From positions 41,787-105,786 of the forward strand of contig NZ_JBHUIY010000012.1 of assembly GCF_042683125.1 (NCBI RefSeq): a stretch of 64,000 nt of DNA. Reading direction: 5' to 3'. The notes under the pieces were generated by a model. The model did no database searches, had not been told where the DNA came from, and worked only from the letters and a program-made list of their open reading frames with translations. The position numbers were made by a program, and so were the translations under genes. Positions 18,422-24,942 of this stretch are shown one piece after another. Numbering within the stretch: the first letter of the stretch is position 1; each line of letters starts with the position of its first letter. Source of the DNA: Phaeospirillum tilakii. Its GTDB lineage: Bacteria; Pseudomonadota; Alphaproteobacteria; Rhodospirillales; Magnetospirillaceae.

Positions 18422-18516
18422 CGTTGCCACCCCACCCGCCGCATGGCGGTCCGGTCACCGAAACGAAACCTTTTTCTCCTTTGAAAACAGCACGTTAGTC
18501 GGCGCGGTTTCCGCCC

Positions 18517-18545
18517 TTGACACGGGTGGGCCTACCCCTTATGGT
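18517..18545 (+). promoter_or_regulatory. Sigma-70-type promoter of the F0 operon
   Basis: TTGACA and TATGGT hexamers are separated by exactly 17 bases. Transcription would begin about 18552, giving a leader of roughly 45 bases before atpI. Confidence 0.75.
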
Positions 18546-18598
18546 GCCCGCGCTTTTGGCACCGTCGGGCCAGTGGGGGCTTTTCGAGGGCGCGCGAC

Positions 18599-18952
18599 AT
18601 GGCTGATCCCGATTCCACCCCGCCGCTGGACGATTTCGAAGCCCGTCTGCAACAGGCGCGTCAGCGCGAGGACAAGGCATCGGGTCGGGAGGCGGAGCGC
18701 AAGGGTGGCCCCACCAGCATGGGGCTGGGCTTTCGCATCGGCATCGAACTGATCGCCGGTCTGGTGTTGGGGGCGGGGCTTGGCTGGGTGTTGGACGCCT
18801 GGCTGGGGACGTCCCCCTGGTTGCTGGTGCCGTGCCTCTTTCTCGGAGGGGCGGCCGGTGTCATGAATGTGCTCCGCGTCATGCGCGGCCTGGATCAGAC
18901 GGTCGGTTACGGCCAGGCGCAGCGGCGCGCCGGACAGGCGCAGGACCATTGA
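18599..18952 (+). CDS. atpI: AtpI family protein of the ATP synthase operon
   Basis: AtpI assists assembly of the c-ring and possibly Mg2+ entry. This 117-residue protein has a charged cytoplasmic N-terminus of about 40 residues and two membrane segments (GFRIGIELIAGLVLGAGLGWVLD and PWLLVPCLFLGGAAGVMNVLR), the usual AtpI plan. It is the first gene of the operon, 12 bases before atpB. Confidence 0.93.
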   Translation: MADPDSTPPLDDFEARLQQARQREDKASGREAERKGGPTSMGLGFRIGIELIAGLVLGAGLGWVLDAWLGTSPWLLVPCLFLGGAAGVMNVLRVMRGLDQTVGYGQAQRRAGQAQDH

Positions 18953-18964
18953 AAGAGGCGTGCT

Positions 18965-19708
18965 GTGAGTAATCCCATCGAACAGTTCCAGATCCTGCCG
19001 TTGATCCCGCTCAAGGTTGCCGGGGTGGACATCTCGTTCACCAATTCCTCGGCGATGATGGTGCTGGCGGTCGCGCTGTCCACCCTGTTCCTGACCCTGT
19101 CGGTCCGTTCGCGGGCGCTGGTGCCGGGCCGCTGGCAGTCGCTGGCGGAAATCTTCTACGAATTCATCGCCGGCATGTTGCGCAGCAACGTCGGCAGCGA
19201 GGGGCGGCGCTACTTCCCCTTCATCTTCACCCTGTTCATGTTCGTGCTGTTCGGCAACGTGCTCGGCCTGATGCCGATCCCGGCGATCGGCTTCACCTAC
19301 ACCAGCCACATCATCGTCACCTTCGCCCTGGCGGCGGTGGTGTTCGTCGGCGTGACGGTGATCGGGTTCTGGCGCCACGGGTTCCACTTCCTGCGGATGT
19401 TCTTCCCCGAGGGGGCGCCGCTGGCGACCGCCGTGGTGTTGGTGCCGATCGAGGTGATCTCGTACCTGTCGCGGCCGATCAGCCTGTCGGTCCGACTGTT
19501 CGCCAACATGACCGCCGGGCACATCATCCTGAAGATTCTGGGCGGGTTCGTCGTCACCCTCGGGTCGATGTACGTGCTGCCGGGGGTCTTCCCCTTCGCC
19601 TTCCTGTCGGCGGTGACGGTGCTGGAAATCGGTATCGCCCTGTTGCAGGCCTATGTCTTCACCGTGCTGACCTGCATTTATCTGCACGACGCCATCCACA
19701 TGCATTGA
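18965..19708 (+). CDS. atpB: F0F1 ATP synthase subunit a
   Basis: Stator subunit that forms the two proton half-channels, 247 residues with five to six hydrophobic segments. The essential channel arginine is Arg177 in ISLSVRLFANMTAGH, matching E. coli Arg210. The start is GTG after an AAAGAGG-like site. The C-terminus IALLQAYVFTVLTCIYLHDAIH is typical. It lies between atpI and atpE in the F0 operon. Confidence 0.97.
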   Translation: MSNPIEQFQILPLIPLKVAGVDISFTNSSAMMVLAVALSTLFLTLSVRSRALVPGRWQSLAEIFYEFIAGMLRSNVGSEGRRYFPFIFTLFMFVLFGNVLGLMPIPAIGFTYTSHIIVTFALAAVVFVGVTVIGFWRHGFHFLRMFFPEGAPLATAVVLVPIEVISYLSRPISLSVRLFANMTAGHIILKILGGFVVTLGSMYVLPGVFPFAFLSAVTVLEIGIALLQAYVFTVLTCIYLHDAIHMH

Positions 19709-19763
19709 GCCGGCGGCAGGGTCCCTTGGCTTGATTTTCTGTCCCTGAAGGAGCTTGAGGAAC

Positions 19764-19988
19764 ATGGATTACGAATCTGCGAAAGTCATCGGTGCCGGTC
19801 TGGCTGCCATCGGCGTGATTGGCTCGGGCGTCGGCGTCGGCTCGGTGTGGTCGTCGCTGATCGCCACCGTCGGCCGCAACCCGTCGGCCAAGTCGAACGT
19901 CGAGCTGTACGCCTGGATCGGCTTCGCGGTGACCGAGGCGATCGCGCTGTTCGCCCTGGTTATTTCGCTGATGATCCTCTTCAAGTAA
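19764..19988 (+). CDS. atpE: F0F1 ATP synthase subunit c
   Basis: Proteolipid of the rotor ring, 74 residues, two transmembrane helices joined by the polar loop GRNPSAKSN. The proton-binding carboxylate is Glu58 in AVTEAIALFALVIS. The first helix carries the GSGVGVGSVW glycine repeat. The ATG used matches the conserved MDYESAKVIGAG beginning, with AAGGAG upstream; an in-frame codon three positions earlier is not needed. Confidence 0.97.
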   Translation: MDYESAKVIGAGLAAIGVIGSGVGVGSVWSSLIATVGRNPSAKSNVELYAWIGFAVTEAIALFALVISLMILFK

Positions 19989-20108
19989 GTCGACGGTTCT
20001 CCTCGGAGGACGGGACCGGCGCCGCGCGGGACCTCCCGGTCGCGGCCCACCCCGTCTTCGGGGGGAGGATTTTCCTTCGCCGTCCCTCACTGTCCAGGAG
20101 CTTCCGGG

Positions 20109-20603
20109 ATGCCTCAGTTCGACCCGGCCTTGTTCACGCCGCAGCTGTTCTGGCTGCTGCTCACCTTCATCGCGCTGTACGCGCTGATGGCCCTGGTGGC
20201 CCTGCCCCGGATCGCCGCCGTTCTCGACGAACGCCAGCGCAAGATCGACGACAATCTCGAGAAGGCGGCGCAGCTCAAGGCCGAGGCCGACGCCGCCATC
20301 GCCGCCTATGAGAAGGCCCTGGCCGATTCCCGTGCCCAGGCCCAGAAAGTGATTCGCGAAGCCGCCGAACGGCTGGCCCGCGAGGCCGACGAGCGCAACC
20401 GCGCCCAGGCCGCCCGTCTGGCCGATCTGATCAAGACCGGCGAGGCCCGCATCGCCGCCGCCAAGACCGAGGCGCTCGCCAACGTCCGCACCGTGGCGGC
20501 CGAGGTCGCCGGCGCGGTGGTCGAACGCCTGATCGGCAAGCCGGCCCCGGCCGCCCGCCTTGAAGCTTCGGTCGCCGCCGCCTTCCAGGAGCAGGCCCGA
20601 TGA
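20109..20603 (+). CDS. atpF': F0F1 ATP synthase subunit b' (second b-type stator)
   Basis: Peripheral stalk subunit of 164 residues with one N-terminal membrane helix (PQLFWLLLTFIALYALMALVALPRI) and a long charged coiled coil. The ALPRIAAVLDERQRKIDDNL junction is characteristic of b' in photosynthetic and related alphaproteobacteria. It pairs with b as a heterodimer. The stop overlaps the atpF start by four bases (ATGA), so the two are translationally coupled. Confidence 0.93.
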   Translation: MPQFDPALFTPQLFWLLLTFIALYALMALVALPRIAAVLDERQRKIDDNLEKAAQLKAEADAAIAAYEKALADSRAQAQKVIREAAERLAREADERNRAQAARLADLIKTGEARIAAAKTEALANVRTVAAEVAGAVVERLIGKPAPAARLEASVAAAFQEQAR

Positions 20604-21133
20604 TCTCCTCCGCTTATGCCGCCACCGAGGCGGCCGCCCATGCCGGCCCGTTCTACACCGAAGCCCATTTCTGGGTGAATGTCGCCTTCCTGCTGGTGAT
20701 CGGTCTGGCGTGGCGCCCGGTGGCCCGCGCCATCGCCGCCGCCCTCGACGCCCGCTCCGCCAAGATCAAGGCGCGGATCGACGAGGCGCTGCGCCTGCGC
20801 GAGGAGGCCCAGGAACTGCTGGCGACCTACCAGCGCAAGCAGCGCGACGCGATGCGCGAGGCCGAGGAAATCATCGCCCACGCCAAGGCCGAGGCCGAGC
20901 GCCTGTCCCGTCAGGCCGCTCAGGATCTCGAACAGCAGATGAAGCGGCGTGAGCAGATGGCGCTCGACCGCATCGCCCAGGCCGAGGCCCAGGCGCTGCG
21001 CGAGGTCCAGAACGCCGCCGTCGATGTCGCGATCGGCGCCGCCACCCGGGTGATCGGCGATACGCTGACCCCGGCCCAGCGCGGCAAGCTGGTCGATGAA
21101 TCGATCAAGGTCCTGCCCGGCAAGCTGAACTGA
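20600..21133 (+). CDS. atpF: F0F1 ATP synthase subunit b
   Basis: Peripheral stalk subunit of 177 residues: a short N-terminal segment, one membrane helix (FWVNVAFLLVIGLAWRPV) and a coiled-coil stalk with RSAKIKARIDEALRLREEAQ. It is the last gene of the F0 operon; the F1 genes (atpHAGDC) are not here, in line with the split operons of Rhodospirillum and Rhodobacter. A strong terminator follows. Confidence 0.95.
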   Translation: MISSAYAATEAAAHAGPFYTEAHFWVNVAFLLVIGLAWRPVARAIAAALDARSAKIKARIDEALRLREEAQELLATYQRKQRDAMREAEEIIAHAKAEAERLSRQAAQDLEQQMKRREQMALDRIAQAEAQALREVQNAAVDVAIGAATRVIGDTLTPAQRGKLVDESIKVLPGKLN

Positions 21134-21158
21134 TTGCCGACGCTGCGATCGAACGATC

Positions 21159-21192
21159 AACGGCCCGTCCGCCAGGACGGGCCGTTTTCGTT
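21159..21192 (+). terminator. Rho-independent terminator of the F0 operon
   Basis: Perfect 12-base-pair stem AACGGCCCGTCC / GGACGGGCCGTT with loop GCCA, then TTCGTTT. It lies 25 bases after the atpF stop. Confidence 0.93.
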
Positions 21193-21200
21193 TGCGGCGG

Positions 21201-21300
21201 CGTTACGCGGGCTCCCGCCCGCGCGCTTCGCGCGCATACCGTAACGTTACGCGGGCTCCCGCCCGCGCGCTTTGCGCGCATACCGTAACGTTACGCGGGC
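21201..21300. repeat. 44-bp tandem repeat, 2.3 copies
   Basis: Units start at 21201, 21245 and 21289. The first two differ at one base only; the third diverges after about 14-20 bases. Each full unit begins CGTTACGCGGGC and holds two nested hairpins, GCGGGC-TCCC-GCCCGC and GCGCGC-TT(C/T)-GCGCGC, and ends in ATACCGTAA. The first half matches the first module of the dispersed type A element. Confidence 0.85.
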
Positions 21301-21318
21301 TCTCGCCCGCGGGCCCGG

Positions 21319-21416
21319 CCGGGGCGATGCCCCGGACCCCCTTTGTTTTCATCGATGAAAAAGGGAGGGGGTCGGGGAGCTCTGCTCCCCGAGCGGGGTG
21401 GTGGGGCGGCAGCCCC
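21319..21416. repeat. Dispersed palindromic element, type B
   Basis: Modules in order: CCGGGGC-GAT-GCCCCGG, a T-rich then ATCGATGAAAAA spacer, CGGGGAGC-TCT-GCTCCCCG, and a GGGGC-GGCA-GCCCC hairpin. It lies in the convergent gap before the cbiO stop. The copy at 52620 has the same last three modules in the opposite order and orientation, including the ATCGATGAAAA spacer. Confidence 0.7.
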
Positions 21417-21418
21417 GC

Positions 21419-22207
21419 CTATTTCCCCCGTTGGGCCAGTGCCTCCTCGCGGCTGGCGAAGCCGAGTTCCAGCAGCAATGGCGGCTCCAGCCCGGCCTCG
21501 GCCAGCAACGGCCGGTCGGCCAGGATTTCCGCCGCCGCTCCCTGGCGCAGGGTCCGGCCCTTGACGAACAGCGCCACCTCGTCGGCCAGCATCCAGGCCA
21601 GATCGACGTCGTGGGTGGTCAGCACCAGGGTGGTGCCGGCGGCGGCCAGTCCGGCCAGCAGCCGGCGCAGGCGGGTGCCGCCGCCCGGATCGAGTCCGGC
21701 CAGCGGTTCGTCGAGCAGCAGCACTTCGGGCCGCATCGCCACCGCTCCGGCGATCGCCACCCGCTTCTTCTGCCCGAACGACAGGTGATGGGGGGGACGA
21801 TCGGCCAGATCGGGGATGCCGAGCGCGGCCAACGCCTCGTCCACCCGTTCCGCCGCCGCCGCCGGGGGCAGGCCGAGATTGAGCGGACCGAACGAGACGT
21901 CCTCGGCAACGGTGGCGGCGAACAACTGGTCGTCGGGATCCTGTAACACCAGCCCGACCCGCCGCCGCCACCCCGCCAGCGCGGCGCGGTGATAACCGGC
22001 CGGGGCGCCGCCGAGGCGGACCTCGCCCGCCGCCGGCCGCAGGGTGCCGTTGAGATGCAGCAGCAGGGTGCTCTTGCCGGCGCCGTTGGGACCGAGGATC
22101 GCCAGGGTGCGGCCGCGCGCCACCCGGAGGTCGAGCCCGTCGAGGGCGCGGCCGCCGCCGGGCCAGCCGAACACCAGCCCGCGCGCCTCCAGGGTCAGTT
22201 CCACCAT
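21419..22207 (-). CDS. cbiO: Cobalt ECF transporter ATPase CbiO
   Basis: ATP-binding subunit of the energy-coupling-factor cobalt importer, 262 residues. Walker A is GPNGAGKST, the Q-loop region is VGLVLQDPDDQLF (typical of CbiO/EcfA), the signature is HLSFGQKKRVAIAGA, Walker B is VLLLDEPLAGLDP and the switch His is in LTTHDVDLAW. The start codon lies inside the end of cbiQ (13-base overlap), so a frame extending further upstream is not part of the gene. It is the last gene of cbiMNQO. Confidence 0.95.
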   Translation of the reverse strand: MVELTLEARGLVFGWPGGGRALDGLDLRVARGRTLAILGPNGAGKSTLLLHLNGTLRPAAGEVRLGGAPAGYHRAALAGWRRRVGLVLQDPDDQLFAATVAEDVSFGPLNLGLPPAAAAERVDEALAALGIPDLADRPPHHLSFGQKKRVAIAGAVAMRPEVLLLDEPLAGLDPGGGTRLRRLLAGLAAAGTTLVLTTHDVDLAWMLADEVALFVKGRTLRQGAAAEILADRPLLAEAGLEPPLLLELGFASREEALAQRGK

Positions 22208-22929
22208 AGCCCGATTCCGGCGATGCCGGCCTCCAGCGTCAGGGTGGCGGCGATGAAGCCCCAGGACAGCGCCGCCGCCGGCCGCAGCACCGGCAGGCTG
22301 CCATCGAAGCCGCGCGCGGCGAGGCCGACCTCCAGCCGCCGCGCCCGTTCCATCGCCCGGGGCAGCAACAACGCGATCAGCAGGCCGAGCGAGCGCAGCG
22401 ACCGGCGCCAGCCCTGCCAGCCCAGCCGGGCGGCCTGGGCGGTGCGGATCGCGGCGGCGGAGTCGAGCAGCAGCAGCAGGAAGCGCCAGATCAGCAGGGC
22501 GATCTCGACGATTTCGGCCGGCACGCCGAGCCGGCGCAGGCCGCGCACCAGATCGGGCGCCGGGCAGGTCACCGCCAGCAGCAGCAGGCAGGACAGCGCC
22601 GCGCTTGCCCGCAGCAAGGCGAGCAGGGCGGCGCGCCCGCCATCGGCGGCGAGGGCGATGCCGTTGGGGCCGATCTGCACCGCCAGCGCGGCGGTGGCGG
22701 TGAGGGCGAAGCCGAACGGCGCCGCCACCAGCCGCAGCCACGCCCCGGGCGGCACCCGGGCGCCAGCCAGCGCCGCCGTCCAGGCGATCGCCAGCACCAG
22801 CCCCGCCGCCGGCCAGGGCGGCAGGGCCAGCGTCAGCGCGAGCAGGCCGAGGGCGAGCAGACTCTTCTCCCCCAGCCCACGCTGGCGCCACCGGCTGGCG
22901 CTCGCCAGCCGGTCGATCGTCAGACTCAC
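22195..22929 (-). CDS. cbiQ: Cobalt ECF transporter T component CbiQ
   Basis: Integral-membrane coupling subunit of 244 residues with four to five hydrophobic helices. The two short cytoplasmic coupling motifs are seen as ARRLEVGLAARGFDG (the A-R-G type motif) and RTAQAARLGWQGW. GTG is the start because it overlaps the cbiN stop (GTGA), giving tight coupling; the frame continues upstream through cbiN without a plausible start. Confidence 0.92.
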   Translation of the reverse strand: MSLTIDRLASASRWRQRGLGEKSLLALGLLALTLALPPWPAAGLVLAIAWTAALAGARVPPGAWLRLVAAPFGFALTATAALAVQIGPNGIALAADGGRAALLALLRASAALSCLLLLAVTCPAPDLVRGLRRLGVPAEIVEIALLIWRFLLLLLDSAAAIRTAQAARLGWQGWRRSLRSLGLLIALLLPRAMERARRLEVGLAARGFDGSLPVLRPAAALSWGFIAATLTLEAGIAGIGLWWN

Positions 22930-23201
22930 TTCGCGCGGCTTCCCTGGCGGCGGCCGATGGCATAGCCGACCAGCCCCGCGCCGATTGCCGCCTGCACGGC
23001 GAACAGCAGGCTTTCCATCTCCTTGCCCGGCGGCTCCCACAGCGGCTCGGCCCACGGGGTATAGGACGGGGCGACGGTGGCCACCGCGTCACGGGCGGCA
23101 TCGTCGGTGCCGCTGTATTCGGTGCCGGGATGCAGCACCAGCGGGGCGGCGACGATCAGGGCGGCGAGGCCCAGCAGCAACAGATTGAGGCGCGCGCTCA
23201 T
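22926..23201 (-). CDS. cbiN: Cobalt transport accessory protein CbiN
   Basis: A 91-residue protein with two membrane segments (NLLLLGLAALIVAAPLVL and LLFAVQAAIGAGLVGYAIG) and a periplasmic loop carrying GTEYSGTDDAA and PSYTPWAEPLWEPPGKEMESL, the family signature. CbiN supports metal loading of CbiM. It overlaps both neighbours by four bases (ATGA with cbiM, GTGA with cbiQ). Confidence 0.93.
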   Translation of the reverse strand: MSARLNLLLLGLAALIVAAPLVLHPGTEYSGTDDAARDAVATVAPSYTPWAEPLWEPPGKEMESLLFAVQAAIGAGLVGYAIGRRQGSRAK

Positions 23202-23851
23202 GCCTTGTCTCCCACACCCGGCACCAGGCCGCGACCGGCCAGGGCATTGATCACCACCACCGTCACCAGCCCCTCGGCCACCGCCAGCGGCACCTGGGTC
23301 AGGGCGAAGATGCCGGCGAACTTGAGGTAGGCCCCGGCAAAGCCCGATACCGGGTCGGGGAAGGCCAGCGCCAACTGGGCCGAGGTGACCAGATAGGTGG
23401 CGAGGTCGCCCAGCGCGGCGGCCAGGGCGATCCCCACCGCCGCCGGCAGGCCGAGGGCGTTCGAGCCCTTCCACACCGCGAAGGCCACCCACGGCCCGGC
23501 CACCGCCATCGACATGATGTTGGCGCCGAGCGTGGTCAGGCCGCCATGGGCCAGCAGCAGGGCCTGGAACAGCAGGACGATGCCGCCCAGCACCGCCATC
23601 ACCGACGGGCCGAACAGCACGGTGCCGAGCCCGGTGCCGGTCGGATGCGAGCAGGAGCCGGTGACGCTCGGCAGCTTCAGCGCCGACAGCACGAAGGCGA
23701 AGCCCCCGGCGGCGGCGAGTTGCAGCCGCGCCTCGGGGTGGTCGGTGACGATCCGCTTGAGCTTCCAGGCGCCGGCGGCGACGAAGGGCGCGGCGGCGGC
23801 GCTCCAGGCCAGCGCGTGCGGCGCCGGCAAAAAACCTTCCATGATATGCAT
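23198..23851 (-). CDS. cbiM: Cobalt ECF transporter S component CbiM
   Basis: Substrate-binding membrane subunit of 217 residues. The mature N-terminus MHIMEGFLPAPHALAW is the conserved metal-coordinating start (Met1, His2 and a further His), which fixes the start codon. FTALKLPSV-type and SCSHPTGTGLG segments (here SALKLPSVTGSCSHPTGTG) provide the other ligands, and GNIMSMAVAGP-like GANIMSMAVAGP is present. The upstream cobalamin riboswitch argues for cobalt rather than nickel. It is the first gene of cbiMNQO. Confidence 0.96.
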   Translation of the reverse strand: MHIMEGFLPAPHALAWSAAAAPFVAAGAWKLKRIVTDHPEARLQLAAAGGFAFVLSALKLPSVTGSCSHPTGTGLGTVLFGPSVMAVLGGIVLLFQALLLAHGGLTTLGANIMSMAVAGPWVAFAVWKGSNALGLPAAVGIALAAALGDLATYLVTSAQLALAFPDPVSGFAGAYLKFAGIFALTQVPLAVAEGLVTVVVINALAGRGLVPGVGDKA

Positions 23852-23856
23852 TCGGG

Positions 23857-23867
23857 ACGGACTCCGT
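23857..23867 (-). promoter_or_regulatory. Small inverted repeat over the cbiM ribosome binding site
   Basis: On the minus strand ACGGA-G-TCCGT pairs five bases and contains the GGAG that precedes cbiM. It could hide the ribosome binding site when the riboswitch is bound. Confidence 0.35.
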
Positions 23868-23944
23868 TCGTCGAGAGGGCAAAATGCCGCCGCGAAACGG
23901 AATTCTGTTCGACCTCCCGGCACACCCCGTCCGGCAGGCTCACG

Positions 23945-24151
23945 GCGACTCTCGCGATGGCAGGTCTCCTGACTTGCGGGTCGTCGGCACCGGTCCGGCC
24001 TTCCCAGCCCCCCGCGCGGGGGCCAGTGGCTTGAGGGGGACCCGTGCCTCTCCGCCTACAGTTGCGGGGGCAGTCGCGGATTTGGCCCAGGCCGGGCCGC
24101 ACCGCGTTCCCATTTTCACCCCGTCGGCGGCGGCCGGCGGGGAACCATCGT
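23945..24151 (-). ncRNA. Cobalamin (AdoCbl) riboswitch upstream of cbiMNQO
   Basis: On the minus strand the leader carries the conserved cobalamin aptamer parts in order: a 5' GGTGAAAATGGGAACGCGGT region, the GCCACTG box next to a GC-rich hairpin, GGGAAGGC, and the B12 box AGTCAGGAGACCTGCC. It begins just after a good promoter and ends about 95 bases before cbiM. Binding of adenosylcobalamin is expected to switch off the cobalt importer. The expression platform is probably translational (see the small repeat over the ribosome binding site). Confidence 0.94.
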
Positions 24152-24157
24152 CCCCCA

Positions 24158-24186
24158 ACTATAATTTCGCCACGATCCCGATGCAA
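24158..24186 (-). promoter_or_regulatory. Promoter of the cobalamin riboswitch-cbiMNQO transcript
   Basis: Minus-strand TTGCAT and TATAGT with a 17-base spacer, starting transcription at about 24151, directly in front of the riboswitch aptamer. Confidence 0.75.
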
Positions 24187-24240
24187 ACCTCGACCATCCT
24201 GCTATCCTGCCCGGCACGGCAGTGACGGAGTTTTCCCCCC

Positions 24241-24939
24241 TTGACCCATACCATCGCGATGGTCGATGACGACCGCAACATCCTGACCTCGGTGTCGATG
24301 GCGCTGGAAGCCGAGGGCTTCAAGGTGCGCACCTACACCGACGGGGCCGAGGCGTTGCGCGGGCTGACCGCCCAGCCGCCCGATCTCGCTTTGCTCGACA
24401 TCAAGATGCCGCGGATGGATGGGATGGAGCTGTTGCAGCGGCTGCGCCGCCAATCGTCGCTGCCGGTGATCTTCCTCACTTCCAAGGACGACGAGATCGA
24501 CGAACTGCTCGGCCTCAGGATGGGGGCCGACGATTACATCAAGAAGCCGTTCTCGCAAAAGCTGCTGATCGAACGGATCCGCGCCCTGATCCGCCGGATC
24601 GAGGCCAACGCCGCCGGCGGGGCCGAGGCGGTGAGCGAGGTGATCACCCGGGGGCCGCTGCTGCTCGATTCCGCCCGCCATGCCTGCACCTGGAACGGTC
24701 ACGGCGTCGATCTGACCGTCACCGAGTTCCTGTTGCTGAAGGCGCTGGCGATCCGCCCCGGCCACGTCAAGAGCCGCGACCAGCTGATCGATGCCGCCTA
24801 TGGCGAATCGATCTATGTCGACGACCGCACCATCGACAGCCACGTCAAACGGCTGCGCAAGAAGTTCCGCGAGGTCGACGAGTCGTTCGCCCAGATCGAA
24901 ACCCTGTATGGGGTCGGCTATCGCTACCGCGAGGAATAG
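24241..24939 (+). CDS. chvI: Response regulator ChvI-type (OmpR family)
   Basis: DNA-binding response regulator of 232 residues. The receiver domain has the acidic pair MVDDDRN, the phosphoacceptor Asp53 in LALLDIKMPRMDG, Thr in FLTSKDD and Lys in DDYIKKPF. The OmpR winged helix ends in VDDRTIDSHVKRLRKKF and TLYGVGYRY. DIKMPRMDGMELL and the TIDSHVKRLRKKF end are typical of ChvI. Start is TTG with CGGAG upstream. The pair with chvG responds to envelope or acid stress in other alphaproteobacteria. Confidence 0.9.
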   Translation: MTHTIAMVDDDRNILTSVSMALEAEGFKVRTYTDGAEALRGLTAQPPDLALLDIKMPRMDGMELLQRLRRQSSLPVIFLTSKDDEIDELLGLRMGADDYIKKPFSQKLLIERIRALIRRIEANAAGGAEAVSEVITRGPLLLDSARHACTWNGHGVDLTVTEFLLLKALAIRPGHVKSRDQLIDAAYGESIYVDDRTIDSHVKRLRKKFREVDESFAQIETLYGVGYRYREE

Positions 24940-24942
24940 GGC

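Noticed and set aside
21201..21300. Possible CRISPR array
   Set aside because: The units are directly adjacent with no spacers and only about 2.3 copies; no cas gene is nearby.
21419..23101. A single long minus-strand frame that seems to fuse cbiO to upstream sequence
   Set aside because: The upstream part is an out-of-frame reading of cbiQ; the real cbiO start overlaps the cbiQ stop by 13 bases in the usual operon manner.
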